Shown here: in pieces, positions 9,564-17,674 of the stretch | How positions within the stretch are numbered: the stretch's first letter is position 1 | How the letters are laid out: every line of letters starts with the position of its first letter | From: Enterococcus faecalis | GTDB lineage: Bacteria > Bacillota > Bacilli > Lactobacillales > Enterococcaceae | Length of the DNA: 64,000 nucleotides | Direction: 5' to 3' | Assembly (NCBI RefSeq): GCF_029024925.1 | Contig: NZ_CP118962.1 | Coordinates: 1,210,001 to 1,274,000 of the forward strand | The notes under the pieces: model-generated | The model's input: the letters and a program-made list of their open reading frames with translations, nothing else | The model's database searches: none | Told to the model about the DNA's origin: nothing | Position numbers and translations under genes: made by a program

Positions 9564-10685
9564 TTAATAACGGAGGATAGCCGCTAAAGATTTTTCATCT
9601 GGTGCAGCTTTTTGGTCTAAAACAAAAACTTGACCGCCGTTTTGAATGACTTGGTAAGCAATGGTGTTTAAAAGTTTGCGACGATCATACTCTTCAGATG
9701 ACATTTCATTGTTTTCAGTAACAAAGAGTGATGTTGCAATAAAAAGATGGGAAATTTTGCCGTCAGCTGCCGCTGGCGAAATATCTGTAAATTGATCTAA
9801 GAATTTACGATCTAGTAATTTGTTATAAGAAGCTGTTTCTTTTTCTGTTAACTCTGCAGCTATTTTTTCACTAGCGCTGCGGATATCTTGAATGGTTGCT
9901 TGTGCAGGTGAAGCAGCAACTGAAATTGAGCAATCATAATAAGGATTTTTAGCAATCTTTTTAAAGAGTGTTTGGTTTTCTGGTAAAGCATAAAGATAAA
10001 GCGGTAATTTTTCAGGATTATCCAGTTGATCTTTTAAGAAAGTATCGACTGCTTGATAGTAGTTCACCCAATCAATTTCAACTTCTTTATCTTTAGTATT
10101 GATGCTATGATAAGCGACACCTTCTTTAGAACCGTTAGAACTACCTTGAGTTGAAAAGTTTAAATTACCACCCGTTAATTCATCACCTAAAGCTGTGACC
10201 ACGTCTGTTGGCGCGTCTTTAGGCAATTCAACAGGAGTCACAGTCGTATGATCAACCTTGTAAAGTTTCATTGAATCGCGATTTAGAGCAAGTAGGTAAT
10301 AATGGTAGTTAAATTGTTTGTCTTTGACTAGTCCAAGTAAATAAGGAATCGTGTCCACGTAATATTGATCGTCAACGGGCACATCTAATCGTTGAACAAA
10401 GGTGTTTTCTGGAGATAAGATGATTGAAACACTTGCTGTGCCGTTGCGCCAGAAGGAAGCATCAGCTAGAAGTGCGTCAATTTTTTCTTGGAAAACAGAC
10501 CATTTTTCCTCAGGAAATTTTTTTTCAAAGCGTGTTTTTGCCGCTTTTGCAAAATTTTTCAAAACAAGCGAATCTTTTTCTACGTTTTGATGAGCGACAT
10601 GGGTGTTAAACAAGAAAGTAACAAACGGTCCATGAACTTCTTCAGAAAATAATGTTGATAAGCTATCTTTTTTTTGATTTGCCAT
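9564..10685 (-). CDS. Cytosolic protein, possibly of the bacterial eRF1-like (baeRF) superfamily
   Basis: A 373-residue soluble protein without signal peptide or membrane segments. The order of parts resembles baeRF proteins: a mixed alpha/beta N-terminal half with a YHYYLLALNRDSMKLY strand pair (about 123-138), a middle segment on YQAVDTFLKDQL, and a C-terminal L7Ae-like part ending GGQVFVLDQ and AAILRY. Such endings are usual in bacterial eRF1-like proteins, proposed to act on ribosomes. This is a recognition by pattern, not by search. GGGGGAT precedes the ATG. It stands alone with its own terminator. Confidence 0.6.
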   Translation of the reverse strand: MANQKKDSLSTLFSEEVHGPFVTFLFNTHVAHQNVEKDSLVLKNFAKAAKTRFEKKFPEEKWSVFQEKIDALLADASFWRNGTASVSIILSPENTFVQRLDVPVDDQYYVDTIPYLLGLVKDKQFNYHYYLLALNRDSMKLYKVDHTTVTPVELPKDAPTDVVTALGDELTGGNLNFSTQGSSNGSKEGVAYHSINTKDKEVEIDWVNYYQAVDTFLKDQLDNPEKLPLYLYALPENQTLFKKIAKNPYYDCSISVAASPAQATIQDIRSASEKIAAELTEKETASYNKLLDRKFLDQFTDISPAAADGKISHLFIATSLFVTENNEMSSEEYDRRKLLNTIAYQVIQNGGQVFVLDQKAAPDEKSLAAILRY

Positions 10686-10733
10686 AATAAAATCCCCCTT
10701 CTAAAAGTAAGTGTAGCACAGGAAATCGAATGT

Positions 10734-10901
10734 TTAAAACAATATGTTCAATAAAAGAAAACGCTTTAAAGAATTTAAATAAAGGACTGTTAATGGTGTT
10801 CTAATAAAAGTTTTATAAAAAATATAGCTGAAACTCATGATAAAAAAGGCACAAACTACTATACTTACGTTATGCCAATTATCCCGAATTGGTTTTTTCA
10901 T
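10734..10901 (-). CDS. Small hypothetical membrane peptide
   Basis: A possible 55-residue protein with one clear hydrophobic segment (VSIVVCAFFIMSFSYIFY) between charged ends. The ATG at 10901 follows TAGGAG and was preferred over an in-frame codon 15 bases further up. Short membrane peptides next to ABC-transporter blocks are sometimes immunity peptides or type I toxins, but nothing specific is recognised. A strong plus-oriented terminator lies just upstream (10939-10971), so the plus strand of this stretch may also be transcribed. Low confidence that it is translated. Confidence 0.35.
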   Translation of the reverse strand: MKKPIRDNWHNVSIVVCAFFIMSFSYIFYKTFIRTPLTVLYLNSLKRFLLLNILF

Positions 10902-10938
10902 ACTTACTCCTACCAAGAGTAAATAACAACCTTCATTT

Positions 10939-10971
10939 CCACCACAGACGACGGTCGTGGTGGTTTTTTTT
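10939..10971 (+). terminator. Strong plus-strand terminator with no plus-strand gene before it
   Basis: CCACCAC pairs with GTGGTGG and GAC with GTC (one bulged A, 4-base loop), followed by T8 on the plus strand only. On the minus strand the hairpin has no T run, so it cannot serve the ABC permease that ends at 10974. Confidence 0.65.
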
Positions 10972-10973
10972 GT

Positions 10974-12109
10974 TTAGGTTCTAGTTTTTTTTGCTATTAA
11001 CTTTTGAGAAGGACAGAGTAAGATAGTTAGAGAGATTATGACAAGTACGAGAATGGTGAGAAGAGTTATTAAGATCCCGTTTTGATAGGTTAACAATGGA
11101 TTTCGCAAAGGTCTCATAATGTCACCACCTAATAGAATATGAGGCATATCCAAGTAGCTTAAGAGAATGTAAGGTTTTAAGTTCTCGTTAAGTAACGTAT
11201 TGAGTACATCGTATTGTCCAATCACTAATGGAATAATTAAAACAGAGAGATTTAGAATTAAATTACTTGTTAGAATGCTGAATACTAAACTTAACAATGC
11301 TAGAAATACTAGAAATAATATAAAAAAGAAGATTGTTTTAACGACAAAGTCATTTGTTGCTATCAAACTGACTTCCGTATTTTTCGAACTGGTGGCAATC
11401 GGGTAATTAAACACACCCAGTCCATTTTTCAGAAAGACAAATGCAAGTACAAGGAGAAATGCGCTGAGTAGGTTTGCAAAGAGCGACAAAACAATGGCAA
11501 AAAGTTTGGTGTAATATGTTCGTACATAAGAGTTAGGAGAAACACAATACCAAATGAAATTATGTTTTTTATAGTCTAAATTAAATAAATAAGCAATCTG
11601 GAAACTAATCAGAATTAAAATAATTTGCATTAATTGAGGAGAAGAAAAAACCAAATTTAGATATTGGATCACGCCCATCTTTTTTGGATTATCACTCGTT
11701 TTATTTAGCCCATTGTTTTTTAAATACTCCAGTACGGCCACTATACTTTTTTGTTCACTAATTGATCTAGCTTGCAAACTACCATCTAGAATTCCTTCTA
11801 GCGTTTTTTTTCCAAGTTATACTCATTTTCAACAATCGCTTTTTGATCTCCTTTCTTTAGAGAATCAATGAGTTTTTTTAAATAACCATTTGTTTCCTTG
11901 ATGTCTTCAACGATTTTTGTTGCAGTTGGGTCATCTTTGATACTTTCAATCGTTGTTATGCCGGCATAGTAATTATCTTCGTAATATTTTACATAATTAA
12001 AATTGGCATTTCCTAGAAAAAAAGGAACGCTAATAACGAGAACGAATAATGCAAACAGAAAATAAGTGGTTTTCTCTCGAAAAATTTTAATTAGTTCAAA
12101 TTTTATCAT
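10974..12109 (-). pseudogene. ABC-2 type permease, frameshifted at an A8 run
   Basis: Two adjacent frames make one membrane protein. The first (12109 to 11798, 103 residues) starts MIKFELIKIFREKT with one membrane helix and an extracellular charged stretch. The second (267 residues to 10974) carries about five more helices. The break is in a run of eight A on the coding strand (11806-11813). One additional A would read KKTLEGILDGSLQARS without stops and give a single 378-residue ABC-2 permease, the usual size. The start codon abuts the ATPase stop. Either a disabling mutation, slippage-dependent expression, or a sequencing error in a homopolymer. Confidence 0.75.
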
Positions 12110-12805
12110 TTAGGCACGACCTTTCGTTGCATATAGTTCGTAGTATTCTTCTTTTAATTGTAGATAGTCTAGTGACGCTGATTTCAGAATACCGCTATCT
12201 AAAAAATAAATTGCATCACAAAGCTTGCTTATTTCGAAAATATTATGAGATGACAAAAGTAATGTTTTTCCTTGCTCTTTTAAAGTAAGAAAGACGGTTG
12301 TTAGGTACTCAACATTTTCAATATCGAGACCATTTAATGGCTCATCAAAAATCAGAAAAGACGCACCACTAGCGATGGCGACTGAGAGCAAGGCTTTTTG
12401 CTTCATACCTGCAGAAAGGTGTTTAATTTTTTTGTTTATGTACGTGTTAACACCGACTAAGTTAGTGATGGATTCAAAATTAGCATCATGTTTCCATAAC
12501 TTGGCCGCTACTTGCATATTCTCGTAAACGGTAAGATTTGCAAATAATTGATTCGCGGATTCTATGAAAAAGATTTTTTTATTGTAGTCAGTTCTGTTTT
12601 TGATTGATGTTTTGTCAACTATTACTTCACCAGATTCGAGCGGGATAAGTTGGACGATTGATTTAAAAAAAGTCGTTTTTCCTGTACCATTTGGGGCAAC
12701 AACACATGTGATTGATCCCGTACTTAATGTAAGCGACAAGTTATTCAAGATGTTTTTATTGTTCAATGCTACGCAGATCTTGGTTATTTCTATTGAATTA
12801 TTCAA
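12110..12805 (-). CDS. ABC transporter ATP-binding protein
   Basis: A 231-residue ABC ATPase with Walker A APNGTGKTT (about 37-45), a Q-loop region, signature LSAGMKQ (about 131), Walker B FLIFDEP (about 153-159) and the switch His in SSHN. The start is TTG at 12805, supported by AAAGGAGG nine bases upstream. The stop is directly followed by the ATG of the ABC-2 permease, so the two form one exporter. The pair is divergent from a gene for a small secreted protein, the arrangement seen for bacteriocin export or self-immunity. Substrate is inferred only from context. Confidence 0.88.
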   Translation of the reverse strand: MNNSIEITKICVALNNKNILNNLSLTLSTGSITCVVAPNGTGKTTFFKSIVQLIPLESGEVIVDKTSIKNRTDYNKKIFFIESANQLFANLTVYENMQVAAKLWKHDANFESITNLVGVNTYINKKIKHLSAGMKQKALLSVAIASGASFLIFDEPLNGLDIENVEYLTTVFLTLKEQGKTLLLSSHNIFEISKLCDAIYFLDSGILKSASLDYLQLKEEYYELYATKGRA

Positions 12806-12898
12806 TTTTTTTCCTCCTTTTATTAGAAATTAGTTATATATATTATATTAACATTAAATTAAAGAAATAGAAAGGTTGTTTTTCGGATAATTATTTGG

Positions 12899-12907
12899 TG
12901 GTATAAA
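12899..12907 (+). promoter_or_regulatory. Extended -10 promoter of the secreted small protein gene
   Basis: TGGTATAAA is an extended -10 element (TG-N-TATAAA) about 40 bases before the chosen ATG. A weak TTGTTT lies upstream at a longer than ideal distance. Confidence 0.5.
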
Positions 12908-12948
12908 ATTATAAATAGTGAAAATATATTATGTTAGGAGTAGAAACA

Positions 12949-13317
12949 ATGGAAAAGAAAGTTGTGTATGGTTGTGTTCTAACAAATTTGTTGGGTGTTA
13001 GTTTGGTGTTTAATTCACCAGTAGAGGCAGAAGAAGTCGTTCAAAATGATGCGTTAGTTGAATTGCAAAACGAGATTGGTAGTCAATCTGTTAACCCAAG
13101 AAACAGAGCTTATGTTGGTTGGGTCGTGAGGTATTTCCATCAATATCAAACTCGAGCAACAGGGAACTGGGCGCCAAATTTACATGGATATGTTTATGGG
13201 AAAATCAATGTGCGTAATGGTTATTCTGCGAATGGATGGACGTATTTGGGAACAACGAATAATTCTAATTGGTTTACGATTGAACACAAGTTTAGACAAA
13301 ATTATCGAGTATGGTAA
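12949..13317 (+). CDS. Small secreted aromatic-rich protein, bacteriocin candidate
   Basis: A 122-residue protein with a signal peptide (MEKK start, hydrophobic core, likely cleavage after SPVEA near residue 27). The mature part is about 95 residues, basic near its end and rich in Trp, Tyr, Asn and Gly (GWVVRYFHQY, NGYSANGWTY, ending NYRVW), without Cys. The spacing of aromatic and glycine residues recalls lactococcin 972-type bacteriocins, but I cannot confirm membership. The ATG at 12949 was chosen over 12931 because TTAGGAG lies between them. It is divergent from an ABC ATPase/permease pair. Alternatives are a secreted signal or wall-binding protein. Confidence 0.6.
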   Translation: MEKKVVYGCVLTNLLGVSLVFNSPVEAEEVVQNDALVELQNEIGSQSVNPRNRAYVGWVVRYFHQYQTRATGNWAPNLHGYVYGKINVRNGYSANGWTYLGTTNNSNWFTIEHKFRQNYRVW

Positions 13318-13352
13318 ATCGATTATTTTATAAGTAAGGATAAATAAAGAAG

Positions 13353-13405
13353 ATAAACCAAATAAATGCCAGAAGGTGTCTCCTTCTGGCATTTATTTGG
13401 TTTAT
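13353..13405. terminator. Long perfect hairpin after the secreted protein gene
   Basis: A 24-bp perfect inverted repeat (13353-13376 with 13382-13405) with a 5-base loop TGTCT. Its ends are A/T rich but lack a true T run, so it may act as a terminator or as an mRNA-stabilising 3' hairpin. Confidence 0.6.
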
Positions 13406-13477
13406 TACAATGAATATGCTAGTGGCTGAATAAATTAATAAGTACAAACAACACAGAGCCGCTGACTGTCGCATTAC

Positions 13478-13828
13478 TTAAGAATTTGTCATTTCAAATT
13501 TACGGAACCGCAAGAAACGATTTGCTTCTTCCTCTAACTGAGTAATTTCTTCTTCTGTTAACTCTTCCGTAGTAATGTGAATATGTAACTCTTTTTGTGT
13601 GCTTGTCATAGGTGCCTGATGATTAATCTCTGTTTGTTGGGTGCGGCCCATTAAATAGTCCAAGGAGACAGAAAAATAGTCTGCTATTTTTAAAAGATTC
13701 TCTACTTTAGGCGAAGAGGTATCCCAACGACGAATTTGTCCATTGGAAATGCCGACGTTTCTTTCTAATTGGGCGAGGGTTAGTTGCCTTGACTGAGCTA
13801 ATTGTTTAATGCGAGAAATTAAGGTCAT
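13478..13828 (-). CDS. XRE (Cro/CI) family transcriptional regulator
   Basis: A 116-residue protein. Residues about 5-60 are a helix-turn-helix of the XRE family (LAQLERNVGISNGQIRRWDT with LLKIADYFSVSLDYLMGR). The C-terminal part is acidic and helical (EELTEEEITQLEEEANRFL) and may mediate dimerisation. The likely start is the ATG at 13828 after AGGAGG-like CAAGGAGG. A palindrome lies just upstream (13856-13872). It is divergent from a drug-efflux gene across 190 bases, so repression of the pump and of itself is a fair guess, not shown. Confidence 0.85.
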   Translation of the reverse strand: MTLISRIKQLAQSRQLTLAQLERNVGISNGQIRRWDTSSPKVENLLKIADYFSVSLDYLMGRTQQTEINHQAPMTSTQKELHIHITTEELTEEEITQLEEEANRFLRFRKFEMTNS

Positions 13829-13855
13829 TTCAAGTCCTCCTTGTGTTTTCCGTTT

Positions 13856-13872
13856 GCTAATTTTAAATTAGC
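13856..13872. promoter_or_regulatory. Palindrome upstream of the XRE regulator, operator candidate
   Basis: GCTAATTT-T-AAATTAGC is a perfect 8-bp inverted repeat with one central base, in the region between the divergent regulator and efflux genes. Confidence 0.45.
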
Positions 13873-14019
13873 GTAAAAGCGAATGGTTGTCAATTGCGAG
13901 CGTGTAATAAGAAGGTGAACATCTCATGAGTGATTTTTTAGAAAATTTCCGATGAAAAAAAGAAGAAATAGAGTTATTATTAGTAAGTAAACTGTTTTGG
14001 AGCGAGAGGGGATGAATCA

Positions 14020-15453
14020 ATGGAGAAAATTAAAAGTTACCAAGAGGATTCTGAAGTGCAGAAAAATCGTTGGTGGATATTAGTTTCTGTGGCTATGTTT
14101 ACCTTCATGTCTACATTAGATTCCAGCATTGTAAATATTGCTTTACCGACTATTTCAAAAGAAATGTCCGTACCCATGAATCAAGCGGAATGGGTCGTAT
14201 CTATTTATTTAATGGTTGTCTGTGCTTGTTTATTATTATTTGGAAAAATTGGCGACAGTTTTGGAAAAATAAAAGTTTATCGAATTGGCACGGTTATTTT
14301 TACGATTGGTTCGTTACTTTGTGGCTTTAATCAATCGCTGAGCTTTCTATTATTTGCGCGAGTCGTTCAAAGTATTGGTGCTAGCATGACCATGGCGACC
14401 AATTCAGGAATTATTACGGAAGTATTCCCTTTAAATGAAAGAGGGCGGGCGCTTGGTGCAGTAGGAGCCTTTGTCTCTTTAGGCGCGATTGCTGGTCCTG
14501 GGATTGGTGGATTGATCTTATCAAACTTTTCTTGGTCGTATATTTTTTGGATTAATGTTCCTGTGGGGCTAGTTACAATTTTAATTGGTGAAAAGTTTCT
14601 ACCAAAAGATATTACAAAAACAAAAGAAAAAATCGATTTTTCAGGATTTGCTTGTATTGCCATTGCGATTATGACGTTCTTCGGCGGGATTTTCCTCGGA
14701 CAAGAGAGCGGGTTTGGCTCGTTACAATCCTATTTATTGTTCATTATTGCAATAATCGCATTAGGATTATTTATAATGGTTGAACGAAAAAGAAAAAGCC
14801 CACTTATTAAGTTCGCAATTTTTAAAAACAAAATTTTTACTTTAAGTTTATTGTCCGCCGTTTTAATTTTTGCCTCAAACTTTTTTGTAAATGTTGTCAT
14901 TCCATTTTATTTGCAGGATGCACGCAAACTAAGTGCTAGTTATGCTGGTCTATTAATGATGGTATTTCCGTTATTAATGGTGGTTGGGGCTCCTCTGAGT
15001 GGCTATTTGACGGATAAAATTGGCCCAGGTATTTTAACATTTGGCGGATTGTTGCTCTTGTGCTGTACGTCGTTAATGTATATGTTTTTAGATATGAATT
15101 CGCCTATCTGGTATTATGTGATTGCAACAGCCATTATGGGCTTGGGAAATGCACTTTTCCAGTCTCCAAACAATACAATGGTTATGAGCAGTGTTGAAAA
15201 GCAAGATTTAGGTGTAGCAGGAAGTATGAATTCTTTTGCTAGAAACTTAGGAATGGTCATTGGGATTGCGTTGTCAACGACCATTTTATATCGTGGTATG
15301 AGCGAAGCCTATGGTGAACGAGTAACCACGTATCTGGCTAATCGCCCAGATATATTTATTGTGGGAATGCGTGAAACCTTTTTTGTCGCCTTTCTATTAT
15401 GTGTGGCGGCCTTTATATTAACGATTTTACGTTTTCGGAAAACAACCAAATAA
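14020..15453 (+). CDS. DHA2-type (EmrB/QacA) MFS drug-efflux transporter
   Basis: A 477-residue membrane protein with about 14 hydrophobic helices, the DHA2 layout. Motif D1-like LDSSIVNIALPTI (about 30-42), motif A GKIGDSFGKIKVYRIG (about 73-88) and motif C-like GAIAGPGIGG (about 158) are visible. DHA2 proteins export toxic cations, drugs or bile-like compounds using the proton gradient. GAGGGGAT precedes the ATG. Divergent XRE gene upstream may regulate it. It ends at its own terminator. Substrate cannot be told. Confidence 0.88.
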   Translation: MEKIKSYQEDSEVQKNRWWILVSVAMFTFMSTLDSSIVNIALPTISKEMSVPMNQAEWVVSIYLMVVCACLLLFGKIGDSFGKIKVYRIGTVIFTIGSLLCGFNQSLSFLLFARVVQSIGASMTMATNSGIITEVFPLNERGRALGAVGAFVSLGAIAGPGIGGLILSNFSWSYIFWINVPVGLVTILIGEKFLPKDITKTKEKIDFSGFACIAIAIMTFFGGIFLGQESGFGSLQSYLLFIIAIIALGLFIMVERKRKSPLIKFAIFKNKIFTLSLLSAVLIFASNFFVNVVIPFYLQDARKLSASYAGLLMMVFPLLMVVGAPLSGYLTDKIGPGILTFGGLLLLCCTSLMYMFLDMNSPIWYYVIATAIMGLGNALFQSPNNTMVMSSVEKQDLGVAGSMNSFARNLGMVIGIALSTTILYRGMSEAYGERVTTYLANRPDIFIVGMRETFFVAFLLCVAAFILTILRFRKTTK

Positions 15454-15455
15454 GT

Positions 15456-15507
15456 AAAAAGAAGCAGACGAGAAAGATTCATGATTTTTCTCGTCTGTTT
15501 CTTTACT
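15456..15507 (+). terminator. Terminator of the efflux gene
   Basis: GAAGCAGACGAGAAA pairs with TTTCTCGTCTGTTTC around a 10-base loop, followed by TTTCTTTA. Confidence 0.75.
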
Positions 15508-15531
15508 AGCTAAGAAAATAAGCAAATGCGA

Positions 15532-15588
15532 TTGTATATTTCTAATTCTCTGTTACAATAAAGAAAGTAAACTGTACTAAACTGTACT
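15532..15588 (+). promoter_or_regulatory. Promoter of the ytkL-ytoI-nrnA block with a direct repeat downstream
   Basis: TTGTAT (15532-15537), 16-base spacer, TACAAT (15554-15559). Immediately after it the decamer AAACTGTACT occurs twice in tandem (15569-15578 and 15579-15588), near the expected transcription start. Confidence 0.5.
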
Positions 15589-15657
15589 ACTTTTAAGAAT
15601 GAATTTGACGATTAATTATCATAAGAGTGTGTAGAAAATACCGTAGGAGGAATACAA

Positions 15658-16332
15658 ATGGAACTGATAGGACATGGACATTCATGTATTGAAATTCGTC
15701 TAAACGACGGCACGAACCTTTTATTTGATCCTTTTATTAATGGCAACCCTTTAGCGGACGTTTCACTTGAAGATTTACACCCTGATTACATCTTAATCAC
15801 CCACGGACACAGCGATCATATTGGCGATATGCTAGCAATTGCTCAAGCCAACAAGGCAACGATTATTGCGATAGCTGAAGTGGCTACGTATGCACAGTCG
15901 CAAGGGGTAAAAGCGCATGGAATGAATCTAGGTGGGCGTTATGTCTTTCCTTTTGGTTCGGTTAAATTTGTGCCAGCTTTGCATAGTTCCGGTTATGAAA
16001 TAGACGGCGTAATGACCTACATGGGCGAAGCAAGTGGGATTATTTTAGAAGCAGAAGATAAAAAAATTTATCACGCTGGTGATACGGCGTTGTTTTCAGA
16101 TATGCACCTTTTTGCAAAAGACAAATCCATTGATGTAGCGTTCTTACCAATTGGCGATAATTATACGATGGGACCAGAGGATGCGCTAGAAGCAGTCTCT
16201 TACTTAAATCCTGAAATAACCATTCCAATTCATTACAATACCTTTCCTGTTATCCAACAAAATCCAGCAATATTCGTAGAGCAAGTAGTTGGCGGGAAAG
16301 TATTAAACCCAGGAGAGACGATCCTAGTTTAG
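15658..16332 (+). CDS. Metallo-beta-lactamase-fold hydrolase (UPF0173, YtkL type)
   Basis: A 224-residue protein of the UPF0173 branch of the metallo-hydrolase superfamily. GHGHSCIEI at the N terminus, the metal-binding HGHSDHIGD (about 49-57), GDTALFSDM and the late IPIHYNTFP are all present. Substrate is unknown for the family. GTAGGAGG lies before the ATG. It is followed after 9 bases by the CBS-domain regulator and then nrnA, the same order neighbourhood known from Bacillus, which points to a shared role in nucleotide turnover. Confidence 0.88.
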   Translation: MELIGHGHSCIEIRLNDGTNLLFDPFINGNPLADVSLEDLHPDYILITHGHSDHIGDMLAIAQANKATIIAIAEVATYAQSQGVKAHGMNLGGRYVFPFGSVKFVPALHSSGYEIDGVMTYMGEASGIILEAEDKKIYHAGDTALFSDMHLFAKDKSIDVAFLPIGDNYTMGPEDALEAVSYLNPEITIPIHYNTFPVIQQNPAIFVEQVVGGKVLNPGETILV

Positions 16333-16341
16333 GAGGAAATT

Positions 16342-17661
16342 ATGGCGACGAAACATGATCAAATTTTAAAACATATTGAAGAATTACCAATTGGCGATCG
16401 AATCTCTGTTCGAAGCATTGCCAAAAGTTTAAGTGTTAGTGAAGGAACAGAGTATCGGGCCATCAAAGATGCAGAAAATATTGGGCTTGTTTCCACCATT
16501 CAACGTGTTGGTACGATACGAATTGAGCGGAAGTTAAAAAAACATATTGAAAAATTAACATTTGGTGAAGTGGTCCGGATTATTGAAGGGGATGTGTTAG
16601 GCGGTAGCTCTGGTCTAGACAAAGTCCTTAATAAATTTGTAATTGGTGCGATGACAGAAACCGCAATGACGCGATATATTACTCCCGGATCCTTAATGAT
16701 TGTTGGTAACCGCCAAGGCGTGCAAAAGCTTGCTTTAGAAAATGGGGCAGCCGTTTTAATTACAGGTGGATTTGAAACATCTGAAGAGATTGCGCAGTTA
16801 GCAGATCGTCTGGGTATGCCTGTCTTGAGAACCACATATGATACATTTACTGTGGCTACTATGATTAACCGTGCTTTAAGTGATCAGCTGATTAAAAAAG
16901 ACATTTTACTCGTCAGTGATATTTATACAGCGCTTGAAAAAACCAATTATTTGTTGACAACTCAAACGATTGCAGATTATCAGGCATTATCTGAAAGTAC
17001 CCATCATTCTCGTTTCCCAGTAGTAAATAAGAAATTACGTTTAGTGGGGATTGTCACAGCCAAAGATGTCATTGGTAAAAGTGAACATTTAACCGTGGAT
17101 AAAGTCATGACAAAGGATCCCAATGTTGTGAAAAAGATGATGAGTGTAGCGAGTGTCAGTCATCAAATGATTTGGGATGGTCTAGAAGTCATGCCGGTGG
17201 TGGAAGATGATTTAGCGCTTGTTGGGATTGTTTCTCGCCAAGATGTGATGAAAGCTATGCAATTGGTGCAACGACAACCACAAATTGCAGATACAATTTC
17301 AGATCAAATTTCCGGGGAAGTGATGCCTGTTGAAGAAAATGGCAAAGAAACAACCCGTTTTCGTTTTTCGGTTGCGCCCCAAATGGTTAACAGTGTTGGT
17401 ACCATCTCGTTCGGTGTCCTAAGTGAAATTATTTCTAACGTGACACAACGAACAATGTTGATGAATCAAAAAAGAAATGTACTAATTGAACAAGTGAATC
17501 TACATTATTTGCGGCTAATCCAGTTGGAAAGTGAATTGGACATTCGTCCACGGATTTTAGAAATTGGTCGTCGCTCTGCAAAATTAGATATTGAAGTTTA
17601 TTTAGAAAATGTCATTGTGGCAAAAGCAATTGTTGTTTGCCAAGTGATGGAGAGAACGTAG
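16342..17661 (+). CDS. Regulator-like protein with HTH, DRTGG, CBS and hotdog domains (YtoI type)
   Basis: A 439-residue multidomain protein. Residues 1-60 look like a winged helix (RSIAKSLSVSEGTEYRAIKDAE), about 70-185 a DRTGG domain, about 190-310 a tandem CBS pair (VMTKDPNVV, GIVSRQDVMKAMQL) that would bind adenine nucleotides, and about 320-439 a hotdog thioesterase-like domain (RPRILEIGRRSAKLDIEVY). B. subtilis YtoI has the same order. Its target is not known. The gene lies between the UPF0173 hydrolase and nrnA with 9 and 13 base gaps, so all three are co-transcribed. Confidence 0.85.
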   Translation: MATKHDQILKHIEELPIGDRISVRSIAKSLSVSEGTEYRAIKDAENIGLVSTIQRVGTIRIERKLKKHIEKLTFGEVVRIIEGDVLGGSSGLDKVLNKFVIGAMTETAMTRYITPGSLMIVGNRQGVQKLALENGAAVLITGGFETSEEIAQLADRLGMPVLRTTYDTFTVATMINRALSDQLIKKDILLVSDIYTALEKTNYLLTTQTIADYQALSESTHHSRFPVVNKKLRLVGIVTAKDVIGKSEHLTVDKVMTKDPNVVKKMMSVASVSHQMIWDGLEVMPVVEDDLALVGIVSRQDVMKAMQLVQRQPQIADTISDQISGEVMPVEENGKETTRFRFSVAPQMVNSVGTISFGVLSEIISNVTQRTMLMNQKRNVLIEQVNLHYLRLIQLESELDIRPRILEIGRRSAKLDIEVYLENVIVAKAIVVCQVMERT

Positions 17662-17674
17662 GAGGCTACAAAGA

